This document shows positions 18,755 to 30,159 of a stretch of 64,000 nt of DNA, piece after piece. Position 1 is the first letter of the stretch; each line of letters begins with the position of its first letter. A program made the translations under genes and the position numbers. The DNA is taken from contig NZ_BAFS01000004.1 of the NCBI RefSeq assembly GCF_000308415.1, positions 1 to 64,000 of the forward strand. Direction: 5' to 3'. The stretch comes from Nocardia asiatica NBRC 100129. Lineage in GTDB: Bacteria > Actinomycetota > Actinomycetes > Mycobacteriales > Mycobacteriaceae. The notes below the pieces were generated by a model. That model was not told the DNA's origin, ran no database searches, and saw nothing but the letters and a program-made list of their open reading frames with translations.

Positions 18755-20293
18755 ATGACCACCGAGATAGCGCGGACCCACGCACAATCGCCCGCCACCC
18801 CACCCCGCGCGGGAGCACGCGAGTGGGCGGGGTTGTCGGTGCTCGCGCTCGCCCTGCTGCTACTGGCCGTCGACGCGACCGTGCTGGACCTGGCCGTGCC
18901 CGCGATCAGCGCCGATCTCGCGCCCACCACGCCGCAGCTGCTGTGGATCATCGACGTCTACTCGTTCGTGCTGGCCGGATTGCTGGTCGTCATGGGCAAC
19001 CTGGGCGACCGGATCGGGCGGCGCAAACTGCTGCTGCTCGGCGCGGCCGGATTCGGCGTGGCCTCCGCGTGCGCGGCCTGGTCGGTGACGCCGGAAATGC
19101 TGATCGCGGCGCGTGTGCTGCAGGGCGTCGCCGGAGCCACGCTGATGCCCGCCACGCTGGCCCTGATCAGGTCCATGTTCCTCGACCCGCGGCAGCGCAC
19201 CGTCGCCATCGCGGTGTGGAGCGCGATGGCGGGGGGCGGCGCGGCGGCGGGACCGCTGCTCGGCGGCTGGCTGCTCGAGCACTTCTGGTGGGGATCGGTG
19301 TTCCTGGTGAACCTGCCGGTCATGCTGGTGCTGATCGGGCTCGGGCCCGTCCTGATCCCGGAGTCGCGCGATCCGCGGCCCGGTCGTTTCGACCTGCCCA
19401 GCGCCGTGCTGTCGATGCTCGCACTGGTGCCTGTGGTGTACGCGGTGAAGGAATTCGCCGCGCACGGGCCCGGCCTGCGACCGGTCCTGGCCGGCGCGAT
19501 CGGCGTGCTGGCGGGCGTGTGGTTCGTGCGCAGGCAGCGACGGCTCGCGCAGCCGATGCTGGATCTGGCGCTGTTCGCGCTGCCCGAGTTCCGTACGGCG
19601 GTCCTGACCAACCTGCTCGCGGTGTTCGCGCTGGCCGGTGTGCTGTTCTTCGGCTCGCAGTACCTCCAGCTGGTGCTCGGACGCTCGCCGATGCAGGCGG
19701 GTCTGCTGCTGCTTCCGGGTCTGCTGGCCGGCATGATCGCCTCGCTCGGCGCGGCCTGGTTGACGCGGCGGCTGCGGCCGGGCACGGTGCTGGGCGGCGC
19801 GCTGACGACGGCGGCGGTGGGCGCGATGCTGTTCGGATGGCTGGGACCGGACGCGGCCACCAGTACGACGCCGTTCGTGTTCGGCTTCCTGCTCATCGGG
19901 GCGGGCGTCGGGGTCGCGCTGACCGTGTCGTCGGACCTGGTGGTCGGCTCGGCGCCCGCGGAGCGCGCGGGTGCGGCCGCCGCGGTGTCGGAGACGGCGT
20001 ACGAGGCCGGTATCGCGTCGGGCGTCGCGATACTCGGCAGTGTGGTCATGGCGATCTTCCGCGACGGCTTGGACCTGAGCCAGGTGCCGGGCGATCAGGT
20101 GGACGCCGCCTCGGAATCCCTCGGCGCTGCCACGGCCTTCGCACGCGAACTTCCGGAGGCCGCCGAAAACGCCTTCCTGGCCTCGGTGCGCGAATCGTTC
20201 GTCTCCGGCATCCACTTCGCGGCGATCGGCACCACGTCGATTCTCTTGGTCGCGGCGGTGGTGGCGTTCCGGTTGCGCGGGGGCCGCGCGTAA
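18755..20293 (+). CDS. MFS drug:proton antiporter, 14-TM QacA/EmrB type
   Basis: This 512-residue transporter has about 14 hydrophobic segments. Motif A (GNLGDRIGRRKLLLLG) lies near residue 80 and an Asp sits in helix 1 (LLLAVDATVLDLAVPAIS), typical of the DHA2/QacA-SmvA group that exports cationic drugs and dyes by proton antiport. The gene is divergent from its TetR regulator and has the duplicated operator directly upstream. Substrate range cannot be read from sequence. Confidence 0.9.
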   Translation: MTTEIARTHAQSPATPPRAGAREWAGLSVLALALLLLAVDATVLDLAVPAISADLAPTTPQLLWIIDVYSFVLAGLLVVMGNLGDRIGRRKLLLLGAAGFGVASACAAWSVTPEMLIAARVLQGVAGATLMPATLALIRSMFLDPRQRTVAIAVWSAMAGGGAAAGPLLGGWLLEHFWWGSVFLVNLPVMLVLIGLGPVLIPESRDPRPGRFDLPSAVLSMLALVPVVYAVKEFAAHGPGLRPVLAGAIGVLAGVWFVRRQRRLAQPMLDLALFALPEFRTAVLTNLLAVFALAGVLFFGSQYLQLVLGRSPMQAGLLLLPGLLAGMIASLGAAWLTRRLRPGTVLGGALTTAAVGAMLFGWLGPDAATSTTPFVFGFLLIGAGVGVALTVSSDLVVGSAPAERAGAAAAVSETAYEAGIASGVAILGSVVMAIFRDGLDLSQVPGDQVDAASESLGAATAFARELPEAAENAFLASVRESFVSGIHFAAIGTTSILLVAAVVAFRLRGGRA

Positions 20294-20359
20294 ACGCGTA
20301 ATGCCGTGACGGTCGCCGAGGTAGCCACCGCCAGCGGCCGGGCGACCCGCCGGCAGCCC

Positions 20360-21910
20360 TCAGGCGGGGCGCGCGAGCCGGGTCGGCGTGAGGCGGCCGC
20401 GCAGAGTGACGGATTCGCCGACCCGCCAATGTCGGGTCTCGGCCTCGGCAGCCGCCGCGATGGTCGCGCCGGAGGCGAGCAGAAGGCCCTCCTGCTTGGC
20501 GAGCTCACACAGGCGGGCGGCCTCGTTGACCGCGTCGCCGATCACGGTGAACTCGTAGCGTTGATGCGCGCCGACATTGCCCGCGACCACCCGCCCCGCC
20601 GCTACGCCGATGGCGGCCACGAAATCGCCGCCCGCGGCGTCGAGCCGGGCGCGGACCGCGCGGGCGGTGGCCAGCGCCGCACCCGCCGCGTCGGGCAGGC
20701 GCGCGGGTGTACCGAAGACGGCGAGCGCGGCGTCGCCCTCGAACTTGTTGACCAGCCCGCCGTGGCGCTCCACCTCGTCCACCACGATGCCGAAGAACCG
20801 GTTCAGGATGGCGACCATCTCCGGCGCCGGGATGGTCGCGGCCATCGTCGTCGAGCCGACGATGTCGATGAACAGGGCCGCCGCGTGGGTCTCCACACCG
20901 CCGAGCGCCGGGTCGCTCGCCAGCGCCGCCGCGGCGACCTCTTGCCCGACGTGCCTGCCGAACAGGTCCCTGATCTGTTCGCGCTCACGCAGCCCCTCCA
21001 CCATGTGGTTGAAACCGCTCTGCAGTTCGCCCAGTTCGGTGCCGTCGTAGACGGCCAGCGCGACATCGAGGTCGCCTTCCTCCACCTGCCGCATCGCGCG
21101 GCGCACGCCGAGGATCGGGGCCACCGTGGCGGCCAGGGTCTGCGTCATCAGCAGCAGACCGAAGATCAAGGTCGCGCCACCGAGGGACAGCACGCAAACC
21201 GCCAGCCGGGCCTTGGTCACGTCGTCCATCACCAGCGCCGACACCGCGAGCACCATCATCCCCGCCACCGGGACGCCCGAGCCGACCAGCCAGACCACCA
21301 GCGAGCGCCCGAAGACGCCGATGCCGCGGCGGCGGCCGGAAGCCGCGGCTTCCAGCACCCGGGCGGTGACGGGCCGCAGGGCGAACTCGATGATCAGATA
21401 GCTGTTCGCGCACACCACCACGGCGCTGATCGCGATACCGAAAGCCACCTTCGGGATCAGCCGCGGTTCGGCCAGTCCGTAGAGCGTGGTCAACAGCACG
21501 AGGCCGCCGAACCACAGCAGGGCTTGGTCACGCACCAGCCTGCGCGGGATCATCGTGGCCGCGGCCTGCTCCTGCTCGGTCGGCACGCGTTGCGGATCGG
21601 TGGCCCACCGCAGTGCGCGCAGTCCGCGGGTCGTGCCCCACCACAGCCCGATCAGCAGCGCGCAGGTCGCGTAGAGCGGCGCGGCGAGCACGTCCAGCAG
21701 CAGTAGGTCGCGGGTGAACACCGACGGCCCCGGCAACACGAAGCCGACCAGGACGATCGATACGACCATGCCCGTCAGATTCCCCAACAGCGTGGGCACG
21801 GTGATCAACAACTGGACGCGGATGCGTCGCAACCCCGACGACTCCTCAGCCGACCCGAGCAGTCGCGACCCCCACGGCGCCGCGGCGAGCGTCACCTCCC
21901 TGTGTTGCAT
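20360..21910 (-). CDS. membrane-bound class III adenylate cyclase with HAMP domain
   Basis: This 516-residue protein has six hydrophobic segments (residues 35-290) and a HAMP linker (ILGVRRAMRQVEEGDLDV). The C-terminal cyclase domain has metal-binding Asp in FIDIVGST, the Lys/Asp pair in NKFEGDAALAVFG, and the transition-state Asn/Arg in GDAVNEAARL. It makes cAMP at the membrane and belongs to the architecture of mycobacterial Rv1318c-Rv1320c and Rv3645. ATG 21910 is chosen because the conserved region begins there; a longer frame upstream is low-complexity. All key catalytic residues look intact. Confidence 0.9.
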   Translation of the reverse strand: MQHREVTLAAAPWGSRLLGSAEESSGLRRIRVQLLITVPTLLGNLTGMVVSIVLVGFVLPGPSVFTRDLLLLDVLAAPLYATCALLIGLWWGTTRGLRALRWATDPQRVPTEQEQAAATMIPRRLVRDQALLWFGGLVLLTTLYGLAEPRLIPKVAFGIAISAVVVCANSYLIIEFALRPVTARVLEAAASGRRRGIGVFGRSLVVWLVGSGVPVAGMMVLAVSALVMDDVTKARLAVCVLSLGGATLIFGLLLMTQTLAATVAPILGVRRAMRQVEEGDLDVALAVYDGTELGELQSGFNHMVEGLREREQIRDLFGRHVGQEVAAAALASDPALGGVETHAAALFIDIVGSTTMAATIPAPEMVAILNRFFGIVVDEVERHGGLVNKFEGDAALAVFGTPARLPDAAGAALATARAVRARLDAAGGDFVAAIGVAAGRVVAGNVGAHQRYEFTVIGDAVNEAARLCELAKQEGLLLASGATIAAAAEAETRHWRVGESVTLRGRLTPTRLARPA

Positions 21911-22288
21911 GGGTGCAGCGTAGGCCGCCCCGCGCCGCGCCGCCGCAGGTCGTCTTCGCGGAGCCGGCCCGCGCCCGCGTCCGACCGGCCGACTCGCACA
22001 CGCGTCCGACCGGCCGACCGGGAACTGGGACTCTGCACCGCCGAGGCCCGGGCTCAGGAGCCCGACACGCCGACGACCCAGCCGCGAGCGCAGCGCTGGC
22101 CCCGTCGTACTCCGAGGCGATGGTTCAGGCGACCCGCTGCCGCCTCCGAACCCAGGACCGACCGCACGGTTCACCCGTGGTTTCGTGGCGGTTCGCCGAC
22201 AAGCAGGCGCGACATCACGCCCGCAGCGCATCACGGTGGCAGAGCACTTCGCGCGGTACCCGGGGTGGATCCGGCGGTAGGCGGCCGT
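21911..22288. other. 378-base gap between DUF4407 and cyclase genes
   Basis: This GC-rich stretch lies between two minus-strand genes. Open frames cross it, but none has a recognisable domain or a good start. I see no clear terminator or operator. Confidence 0.4.
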
Positions 22289-23974
22289 TCAGCGCCCCGG
22301 TGGCAGTTCGCGGCGGTCGGTCCCGGGCAGTTCGGGGTGATGGGGAGCGGGCAGTTCGTCTCGGCGCGCGCCGGTGGGCAGGCCGTAACCCGACGCGCCG
22401 GTCGGCGGGAGGGAGGAGTAGCGCGGGGGGTACTGCGCGTCGACGACGGTGGCGGCGACGTGCTGGGCGTGCGTGATCTCCGGTGCGCCGGGCTGGAGCG
22501 GATAGCCGACGGCCTGTGGAGCGTGCCCGTCGACGGTGACCTTGCGGGTGCGGCGCAGCGTGAAGGTTATCTCCTCGACCTCCTCGAACGCCTGCCGCGC
22601 GGTGCGCAGCGGATGCGTCGCCGTGTCGATCGCGTTGGCGACGAACGACGGGACCAGCGGCCGGATGAAACGAGCGGCGGTGTCGGTGAACGGCACCGTG
22701 CCGATCAGCGGCAACTCGAGACCGCCACCGCTCTGCGGCGCCGCTGGTGTCGCGGCGGGCGCGTTCACGGTCACCGGGGCGGGTAGGTTCGGCGTCACCT
22801 CGTGTGGCATGGCGCTGTCCTTTCGGTCGTCCGCCGCGGCGGGAAGTTCGGGGCGGCGCGGCGGTTCGGTGATACCGATCTCGATGCCGCCGATGGCCGC
22901 GATGATGCGAGTGCGCTGCCGCTCCCGGTCGATGGCGGTATCCGCCTCGACGGCGAGCCGGGCGGCGGTGAGTTGCTGCTCGGCGCGCAGGGTCTCGGCC
23001 TCGGCACGCACCTCGGCCTGCTTGACCGCGATGGCCGCGTCGGCCTCGCGTTCGGCGCGGTCGTGCACGGTGCGCGCGGCATTGTGCCGTTCGAACGAGG
23101 TCTCACCGCGCCACCAGCGCAGCACCAGCGGCAGCAGGGCCAGTGCGACGAACGCCACGATGGTGAGAATGCGCAGCGGCAGCGCCTCGCGCACGGTGTA
23201 GTCGTTCATCGCCTGCCAGCGCGCGCCGAGGCCGCGGTCGGCATCGTCGAAGGCGGCGGTCCGCGCGGTCGTCAGCGCGTCCTGGGCGGCGTCGATCCGG
23301 CGGTCGGCGGCGTCCACCCGGCCCTGCGCGGTGGCGAGATGCCTGCGGGCGTCGTCGAGCATGGCGTCGGCCGTCCGCGCCTCCGGCCCACGGCCGGGCA
23401 CGCCGGTGATCCGGGTGCGCGGGCACTCCGGAGTCGGGTTGAATTCGCAGCGAGCGATCACCAAGGCGTGATCGATGTCGTTCTGCGCCATGCCGATCGC
23501 CTGTTCGAGCGCGGCCCGGTCGGCTTTCGCCCGGTCCAGTTCCGCCTGCGCCGCGACGACTCGCGGCGCCGAATCGAGCGAGCGTTGCGCCTTGTCGTCC
23601 AGCTGCCGATCCACGGACCCGCTGAACAGCACGACCGCCGCGAGTTCGGCGAGCAATCCGCCGGCCAGCACGGCGAGCCCGATGCGGCCGAGCAACCCGA
23701 GCCGGTCCGGCCCACCGCTCGGCCGCGCCGTCGCCAGCGCCCGGGCGAGTGCGCCGGTCAGCGCCGCGATCACGGTTCCGGCCGCCACCGCGGCGGGCCA
23801 CGGCCATGCGGACCCGGCGGCGAGGGCGGCCACCGCGCCGGAGATCGTCGCGAACACCAGCACGACCGCGCCCGTGACGGCGTACCCGGCGCGCTCGTGG
23901 CGATCGGTGATTCCTCTGTTACGGCCTCCGCCGAGCCAGGTGAACAAGCCGGTGACGGTCATCGGAATGCACAT
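22289..23974 (-). CDS. DUF4407 membrane/coiled-coil protein
   Basis: This 561-residue protein has three N-terminal membrane helices (residues 30-120), a long helical region (130-240) with heptad-like Ala/Asp/Arg pattern, and a fourth membrane helix (LTIVAFVALALLPLVLRWWR). A second charged coiled coil (HDRAEREADAAIAVKQAEVR) and a Pro-rich tail follow. This matches DUF4407, a family of unknown function. The start is uncertain: ATG 23974 has GGAGGG too close, and ATG 23962 has it too far. Confidence 0.75.
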   Translation of the reverse strand: MCIPMTVTGLFTWLGGGRNRGITDRHERAGYAVTGAVVLVFATISGAVAALAAGSAWPWPAAVAAGTVIAALTGALARALATARPSGGPDRLGLLGRIGLAVLAGGLLAELAAVVLFSGSVDRQLDDKAQRSLDSAPRVVAAQAELDRAKADRAALEQAIGMAQNDIDHALVIARCEFNPTPECPRTRITGVPGRGPEARTADAMLDDARRHLATAQGRVDAADRRIDAAQDALTTARTAAFDDADRGLGARWQAMNDYTVREALPLRILTIVAFVALALLPLVLRWWRGETSFERHNAARTVHDRAEREADAAIAVKQAEVRAEAETLRAEQQLTAARLAVEADTAIDRERQRTRIIAAIGGIEIGITEPPRRPELPAAADDRKDSAMPHEVTPNLPAPVTVNAPAATPAAPQSGGGLELPLIGTVPFTDTAARFIRPLVPSFVANAIDTATHPLRTARQAFEEVEEITFTLRRTRKVTVDGHAPQAVGYPLQPGAPEITHAQHVAATVVDAQYPPRYSSLPPTGASGYGLPTGARRDELPAPHHPELPGTDRRELPPGR

Positions 23975-24188
23975 CCCTCCACGTCCCAGGCGCTTTTCAC
24001 GGGCGCGACGAAACTGTCACGGATTCGTTGTGACAGCGTGACAGGCCGCCCGGCCCGGCAGCGAGCAGAGACGGCCCGATGTGTCCAGGCTCACAAGACC
24101 GTCGTGGTCGCGCCCGAGGCGGCGGGCGGTGGGGCCTACGCTGGCGCGGTGACTCGTTTCGGTGCGAGCGATCCGAGGAGGTTGCAGG

Positions 24189-24764
24189 GTGCGCGGATTC
24201 GTGTTGGCGCTCCTCGTGGCGGCGCTGCCGATGTGGCCGGTTGACGCGGGCGCGTCCCCGGCCGACGGGTCGCTGGACCGGCTGGTCGCACTGGTGGTCG
24301 AGCGCTTGGACACCGCCGACGCTGTCGCCGCGGCGAAATGGGCGGCCGCGGGCGAGCACGGCATCGAGCCGGCCGTCGACGACCCGGTCAGGGAGGCGGA
24401 AGTCTACGACGCCATGGCGCGTCTCGGCAGCGGTCGCGACCTGCCGGAGAGCTGGGTGCGGCAGGTTTTCTTCGGCCAGATCGAGGCGCACAAGACGGTG
24501 CAGCGGGGCCTGATGCTGCGGTGGCGGTTCGACCCGGCGGCCGCGCCCACCGCACCGGCCGGGCTGGCGTCCGTGCGTCCGGTGATCGACCGGGTGAACG
24601 TCGAGATCCTCGACCAGTTGGCCGCCCGCCGAGCGGAGTTGACCGCGCCGGATTGCGCGCAACGATTGGCGCGCAGCGTATTCGGCGTGTTCACCACCGG
24701 TGGCGGCGACCCGCTGCACCGAGCGGCGCTGGTGCGGGCAGCTGTGTCGCTCTGCCCGGCGTAG
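24189..24764 (+). CDS. secreted AroQ-class chorismate mutase
   Basis: This 191-residue protein starts with a signal peptide (RGFVLALLVAALPMWPVDAG) and continues as an all-helical chorismate mutase of the periplasmic gamma type (MtCM, Rv1885c-like). The first helix (LDRLVALVVERLDTADAVAA) and VRQVFFGQIEAHKTVQR carry the Arg, Lys and Glu positions expected of the active site. It converts chorismate to prephenate outside the cytoplasm; the reason for export is unclear in the family. The GTG at 24189 has GAGGAGG upstream. Confidence 0.85.
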   Translation: MRGFVLALLVAALPMWPVDAGASPADGSLDRLVALVVERLDTADAVAAAKWAAAGEHGIEPAVDDPVREAEVYDAMARLGSGRDLPESWVRQVFFGQIEAHKTVQRGLMLRWRFDPAAAPTAPAGLASVRPVIDRVNVEILDQLAARRAELTAPDCAQRLARSVFGVFTTGGGDPLHRAALVRAAVSLCPA

Positions 24765-25506
24765 GCCCGCTGCGGCCCGTCGCCCGCGCGGTGACGGAAA
24801 GATGTGTCCAACACCACTCCCCGCGATTTGCCGAGAATGTGCTGAACGGCACATCGGACAAAAGAGGCCGGACGGTCGGATCACATTCATGGCTTGTCAC
24901 GCCCGTGTCGGAAATATCTCACGCACCCCTTCGCCGAGTTAGCCGCTGCCGCTTGGTTTGCCGGATCGCGAACGGGGGAAATCCATCTCGACGCAGGTGA
25001 GGGCGGTTTCCCGGCCTGGTGAGGAAGGTCTCGGGGCGGTGTCGCGCGTCGGTTTTCCCAGCTGGCACCGGGTGCCACAGGGATCGATCGCACGGCACTC
25101 GCTGCTTTACACTGGACAACGCGCACACGTGGAGGACCGAATGCAGAAGCCCAGCTAAACCTGGTTATTAGCGCAACCTAAGTTGGCCGGGCCCTGGACC
25201 TGACTTATCGTTTGCTCTTACGCCGAACACAGAACGTTCGGCTACCTCGCCCGCTCGGGCAGCCCCTAGCCAGGTGCTCAGCGTAGCGGGCGGGCACCCG
25301 CTCGGAGGTAAGGATCTTGTTAGGGATCCGTTACCGAAGGGCACCCACTACGTCACAGAAGCGGGTGGAGACAACTGCAGACCTGACTGCACGCCGAAGA
25401 CCATCAGCGCGGCTGGCTTCGGAACGTACGGGCGCAGTCTTGTACGGAGGCGTTCGAACGAAAGGCCGTTTTTCCTTCGAAGGCCGACTTTCTTGAAGGC
25501 AGAGGC
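24765..25506 (+). promoter_or_regulatory. long gltB leader with small upstream ORF and hairpin
   Basis: No full gene is present in these 742 bases. TACACT at 25108-25113 is a candidate -10 element. A five-codon frame (MQKPS, 25141-25158) has a good GGAGGA six bases before its ATG. A hairpin follows: GGTAAGGATC (25307-25316) pairs with GATCCGTTACC (25325-25335), with one bulge. The gltB message may thus have a leader of roughly 390 bases that could sense nitrogen status or translation. No known riboswitch class was recognised. Confidence 0.4.
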
Positions 25507-28500
25507 ATGACGCAACTTCCTGGCCACCGGTCACCTGGACCCATCGGGCTCTACGACCCGGCGAACGAGCACGACGCCTGCGGCGTCGCATTCGTCGTCG
25601 ACATGCACGGCCGCCGCAGCCGCGACATCGTCGACAAGGCTATTACGGCTCTGTTGAACCTGGAGCACCGTGGCGCCGCGGGCGCCGAGCCCAACAGCGG
25701 TGACGGCGCGGGCATCCTGATCCAGGTCCCGGACCGCTTCTTCCGCGCCGTCGTGGACTTCGAGTTGCCGCCGGAGGGCTCCTACGCCACCGGCATCGCC
25801 TTCCTTCCGCAGGCCCGCCGCGAAGCCGCGCGCGCGGCCTACGGCGTGGAGAAGATCGTCAAGGAAGAGGGCCTCGAGGTCCTGGGCTGGCGCGAGGTGC
25901 CGATCGACGAGTCGTCGCTCGGCGCGCTGGCGCGCGACGCCATGCCGACCTTCCGGCAGATCTTCATCGCCTCCCCGAAGAACGCTTCCGATCCGCTGTC
26001 GGAGATGGATCTGGAGCGGCGCGCCTACGTGGTGCGCAAGCGGGTGGAGCGCGAGCTGGGGTCGGCCGGTGCGGGTGAGGGCGCGGTCGGCAGGGAGTCG
26101 GTCTACTTCCCGAGCCTGTCCGGGCAGACCTTCGTCTACAAGGGCATGTTCACCACGCCGCAGCTGCGCGCGTTCTACCTGGACCTGCAGGACTCCAGGG
26201 TGGAGAGCGCGCTGGGCATCGTGCACTCCCGCTTCTCCACCAACACCTTCCCCTCCTGGCCGCTGGCGCACCCGTTCCGCCGGGTGGCGCACAACGGTGA
26301 GATCAACACCGTCACCGGCAACGAGAACTGGATGCGCGCCCGTGAGGCGCTGCTGCGCAGCGACGTCTTCGGCGTCGACTCCGCGGGCAAGAACCGGCTG
26401 GAGAAGATCTTCCCCGTCTGTACCCCGGGGGCGAGCGACACCGCCCGGTTCGACGAGGTGCTGGAACTGCTGCACCTCGGCGGCCGCAGTTTGCCCCACG
26501 CCGTGCTGATGATGATTCCCGAGGCCTGGGAACGCAACGAGAACATGGACCCGCAGCGGCGGGCCTTCTACGAGTACCACTCGATGCTGATGGAGCCGTG
26601 GGACGGCCCCGCGTCGGTGTGCTTCACCGACGGCACCGTCGTCGGCGCCGTGCTCGACCGCAACGGCCTGCGGCCGAGCCGCATCTGGGTGACCGACGAC
26701 GGCCTGGTCGTGATGGCCTCCGAGGTCGGCGTGCTGGACATCGACCCGTCCAAGGTGGTCAAGAAGGCGCGTCTGCAGCCGGGCCGCATGTTCCTGGTCG
26801 ATACCGCCCAGGGCCGCATCGTCGGCGACGAAGAGGTCAAGTCCCAGCTCGCCGCCGAGCACCCGTACCAGGAGTGGCTGGACGCGGGCGTGTCCCGCCT
26901 CGCCGACCTGCCCGACCGCCCGCACGTGCACATGTCGCACGATCGCGTGCTGATCCGTCAGCAGATCTTCGGATACACCACCGAGGAACTCAGCCTGCTG
27001 ATCTCGCCGATGGCCAAGACCGGCGGCGAAGCGCTCGGCTCGATGGGCACCGACACCCCGATCGCGGTGCTGTCGGCCCGCCCGCGCCTGCTGTTCGACT
27101 ACTTCTCCCAGCTGTTCGCGCAGGTCACCAACCCGCCGCTGGACGCGATCCGGGAAGAGGTGGTCACCAGCCTCAAGCGCAACATCGGCCCCGAAGCCGA
27201 TCTGCTGCACCCGGGCCCGGAGTCCTGCAACATGATCGCGCTGGAGCAGCCGATCCTCGACAACGACGAGCTGGCCAAGCTCGTGCACATCAACGACGAC
27301 GGATCGCACCCCGAGCTGCGCTCGGTGGTCGTGCGCGGCCTGTACCCGGTGAAGAAGGGCGGCAAGGGCCTGCGCAAGGCGCTGGAGGCGATCAACACCC
27401 AGGTGTCGGCCGCCATCGACGGCGGAGCGCGGATCATCGTGCTGTCCGATCGCGAGTCCAACGAGAAGCTGGCGCCGATCCCGTCGCTGCTGCTCACCTC
27501 GTCGGTGCACCACCACCTGGTGCGCGAGCGCACCCGCACCATGGTCGGCCTGGTCGTGGAGGCCGGTGACGCCCGCGAGGTACACCACATGGCCACCCTG
27601 GTCGGCTTCGGCGCGGCCGCGATCAACCCCTACATGGCCTTCGAGACCATCGAGGACATGCTCGAGCGCGGCGCGCTGGAGATGCCGGGCAGCACCGGCG
27701 ATCTGGCCGACGACTACCGCAAGGCGGTCGCGAACTACAACAAGGCCGCGGGCAAGGGTGTGCTGAAGGTGATGTCCAAGATGGGCATCTCCACCCTGGC
27801 CTCCTACAACGGCGCCCAGCTCTTCCAGGTGATCGGCCTGTCGCAGGGCTTGGTGGACGAGTACTTCACCGGCCTGCGCTCGCACCTGGACGGCATCGGC
27901 TTGGACGAGATCGCCGAGGACGTCGCGCTGCGGCACCGGATCGCGTTCCTGGAGAACCGCAACGAGCGCGCGCACCGCGAGCTCGAGGTCGGCGGTGAGT
28001 ACCAGTGGCGGCGCGAGGGCGAGTACCACCTGTTCAACCCGGACACGGTGTTCAAGCTCCAGCACGCCACCCGGTCCGGCCAGTACTCGATCTTCAAGGA
28101 GTACACCAAGCTGGTCGACGACCAGTCCGAGCGGCTGGCGTCGCTGCGCGGTCTGTTCAAGTTCAAGCACAGGGCGCGCAACCCGATCCCGATCGAAGAG
28201 GTCGAGTCGGCCGCGGAGATCGTGAAGCGGTTCTCCACCGGCGCGATGAGCTACGGCTCCATCTCCGCCGAGGCGCACGAGACCCTGGCGATCGCGATGA
28301 ACCGGCTCGGTGGCCGGTCGAACTCGGGCGAGGGCGGCGAGTCCCCGGCGCGCTTCGAGCCGGAGGAGAACGGCGACTGGCGGCGCAGCGCGATCAAGCA
28401 GGTGGCCTCCGGCCGCTTCGGCGTGACCGCGCACTACCTGACCAACTGCACCGACATCCAGATCAAGATGGCCCAGGGCGCGAAGCCCGGTGAGGGCGGT

Positions 28501-30159
28501 CAGCTTCCCGCGCACAAGGTGTACCCGTGGGTGGCCGAGGTGCGGCACTCGACGCCGGGCGTCGGCCTGATCTCCCCGCCGCCGCACCACGACATCTACT
28601 CGATCGAGGATCTGGCGCAGCTGATCCACGACCTGAAGAACGCCAACCCGCAGGCGCGCATCCACGTGAAGCTGGTCGCCGAGCCGGGCGTCGGCACCGT
28701 CGCGGCGGGCGTCTCCAAGGCGCACGCCGACGTCGTGCTGATCTCCGGCCACGACGGCGGCACCGGCGCCTCGCCGCTGACCTCGCTCAAGCACGCGGGC
28801 GGTCCCTGGGAACTCGGCCTGGCCGAGACCCAGCAGACGTTGCTGCTCAACGGCTTGCGCGACCGCATCGTCGTGCAGGTCGACGGCCAGATGAAGACCG
28901 GCCGCGACGTGATGATCGCGGCGCTGCTCGGCGCCGAGGAGTACGGCTTCGCCACCGCTCCGCTGGTGGTCTCGGGCTGCATCATGATGCGCGTGTGCCA
29001 CCTGGACACCTGCCCGGTCGGCGTCGCGACGCAGAACCCGGTGCTGCGCGAGCGCTTCACCGGCAAGCCGGAATTCGTCGAGAACTTCTTCCTGTTCGTC
29101 GCCGAGGAAGTCCGGGAACTGCTGGCCCAGCTGGGCTTCCGCACGCTGGACGAGGCCATCGGCCGGGTCGACCTGCTCGACACATCGCGGGCCAAGCAGC
29201 ACTGGAAGGCCAGCAAGCTGGACCTGTCCCCGATCCTGGACGACGTCGAGACGGCGTTCATGTACCAGGACCGCCGCTGCACCAAGTCCCAGGACCACGG
29301 CTTGGACAAGGCGCTGGACCAGCAGCTGATCGCGCAGAGCCGCGACGCGCTGGAGCGGGGTCAGGCGGTGAAGTTCGAGACCAAGATCACGAACGTGAAC
29401 CGCACCGTCGGCACCATGCTCGGCCACGAGGTGACCAAGCTCTACGGCGGCGCCGGCCTGCCCGACGACACCATCGACATCACCTTCACCGGGTCGGCGG
29501 GCAACAGCTTCGGCGCCTTCGTGCCCGCCGGTATCACGCTGCGCGTGCAGGGTGACGCGAACGACTATGTCGGCAAGGGCCTGTCCGGCGGGCGGCTCGT
29601 GGTGCGCCCGTCGCTGGACGCGCCCGGCGAGTTCGTCGCCGAGCAGAACATCATCGCGGGCAACGTGATCCTGTTCGGCGCCACCAGCGGTCAGGTGTTC
29701 CTCAGCGGTGTGGTCGGCGAGCGGTTCGCCGTGCGCAACTCCGGCGCCACCGCGGTGGTCGAGGGCGTGGGCGATCACGGTTGCGAGTACATGACCGGCG
29801 GCCGGGTGGTGATCCTGGGTGAGACCGGGCGCAACTTCGGCGCCGGTATGTCCGGCGGTGTGGCGTTCGTCTTCGACCCGAACGGCACCTTCGCCTCGCG
29901 GCTCAACCCCGAACAGGCCGACGCCGTCGAGCAGCTGGCCGGTGACGACTTCACCTGGCTGCACGACATCATCACCCAGCATCGTGACCAGACGGGTTCC
30001 CCGGTCGCCGATCGCATCCTGAGCGATTGGTCGCAGCAGGTGAACCACTTCGTGAAGGTCATGCCGCGCGAATACAAGAAGGTTTTGCTCGCCATCTCCG
30101 AAGCTGAGAAGAGCGGCAAGGACGTGGACGAGGCGATTATGGAGGCCGCTCGTGGCTGA
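25507..30159 (+). CDS. gltB: glutamate synthase, large subunit
   Basis: This 1550-residue protein is full-length for the NADPH-GOGAT alpha subunit. An N-terminal propeptide of 24 residues precedes Cys25 (HDACGVAF), the amidotransferase nucleophile. The central and FMN-binding synthase domains follow, with [18 protein letters not shown]. The 3Fe-4S cysteines lie in [17 protein letters not shown]-terminal beta-helix of repeated Gly-rich turns ends the protein. It makes glutamate from glutamine and 2-oxoglutarate together with GltD. The ATG has GAAGG upstream. The stop overlaps gltD by 8 bases. Confidence 0.98.
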   Translation: MTQLPGHRSPGPIGLYDPANEHDACGVAFVVDMHGRRSRDIVDKAITALLNLEHRGAAGAEPNSGDGAGILIQVPDRFFRAVVDFELPPEGSYATGIAFLPQARREAARAAYGVEKIVKEEGLEVLGWREVPIDESSLGALARDAMPTFRQIFIASPKNASDPLSEMDLERRAYVVRKRVERELGSAGAGEGAVGRESVYFPSLSGQTFVYKGMFTTPQLRAFYLDLQDSRVESALGIVHSRFSTNTFPSWPLAHPFRRVAHNGEINTVTGNENWMRAREALLRSDVFGVDSAGKNRLEKIFPVCTPGASDTARFDEVLELLHLGGRSLPHAVLMMIPEAWERNENMDPQRRAFYEYHSMLMEPWDGPASVCFTDGTVVGAVLDRNGLRPSRIWVTDDGLVVMASEVGVLDIDPSKVVKKARLQPGRMFLVDTAQGRIVGDEEVKSQLAAEHPYQEWLDAGVSRLADLPDRPHVHMSHDRVLIRQQIFGYTTEELSLLISPMAKTGGEALGSMGTDTPIAVLSARPRLLFDYFSQLFAQVTNPPLDAIREEVVTSLKRNIGPEADLLHPGPESCNMIALEQPILDNDELAKLVHINDDGSHPELRSVVVRGLYPVKKGGKGLRKALEAINTQVSAAIDGGARIIVLSDRESNEKLAPIPSLLLTSSVHHHLVRERTRTMVGLVVEAGDAREVHHMATLVGFGAAAINPYMAFETIEDMLERGALEMPGSTGDLADDYRKAVANYNKAAGKGVLKVMSKMGISTLASYNGAQLFQVIGLSQGLVDEYFTGLRSHLDGIGLDEIAEDVALRHRIAFLENRNERAHRELEVGGEYQWRREGEYHLFNPDTVFKLQHATRSGQYSIFKEYTKLVDDQSERLASLRGLFKFKHRARNPIPIEEVESAAEIVKRFSTGAMSYGSISAEAHETLAIAMNRLGGRSNSGEGGESPARFEPEENGDWRRSAIKQVASGRFGVTAHYLTNCTDIQIKMAQGAKPGEGGQLPAHKVYPWVAEVRHSTPGVGLISPPPHHDIYSIEDLAQLIHDLKNANPQARIHVKLVAEPGVGTVAAGVSKAHADVVLISGHDGGTGASPLTSLKHAGGPWELGLAETQQTLLLNGLRDRIVVQVDGQMKTGRDVMIAALLGAEEYGFATAPLVVSGCIMMRVCHLDTCPVGVATQNPVLRERFTGKPEFVENFFLFVAEEVRELLAQLGFRTLDEAIGRVDLLDTSRAKQHWKASKLDLSPILDDVETAFMYQDRRCTKSQDHGLDKALDQQLIAQSRDALERGQAVKFETKITNVNRTVGTMLGHEVTKLYGGAGLPDDTIDITFTGSAGNSFGAFVPAGITLRVQGDANDYVGKGLSGGRLVVRPSLDAPGEFVAEQNIIAGNVILFGATSGQVFLSGVVGERFAVRNSGATAVVEGVGDHGCEYMTGGRVVILGETGRNFGAGMSGGVAFVFDPNGTFASRLNPEQADAVEQLAGDDFTWLHDIITQHRDQTGSPVADRILSDWSQQVNHFVKVMPREYKKVLLAISEAEKSGKDVDEAIMEAARG

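Noticed and set aside
25531..30048. A 1505-residue open frame antisense to gltB
   Set aside because: It is the shadow of a long high-GC gene. The product is a low-complexity mix of His, Arg, Val and Asp, with no domain and no ribosome-binding site, while gltB on the other strand has all expected motifs.
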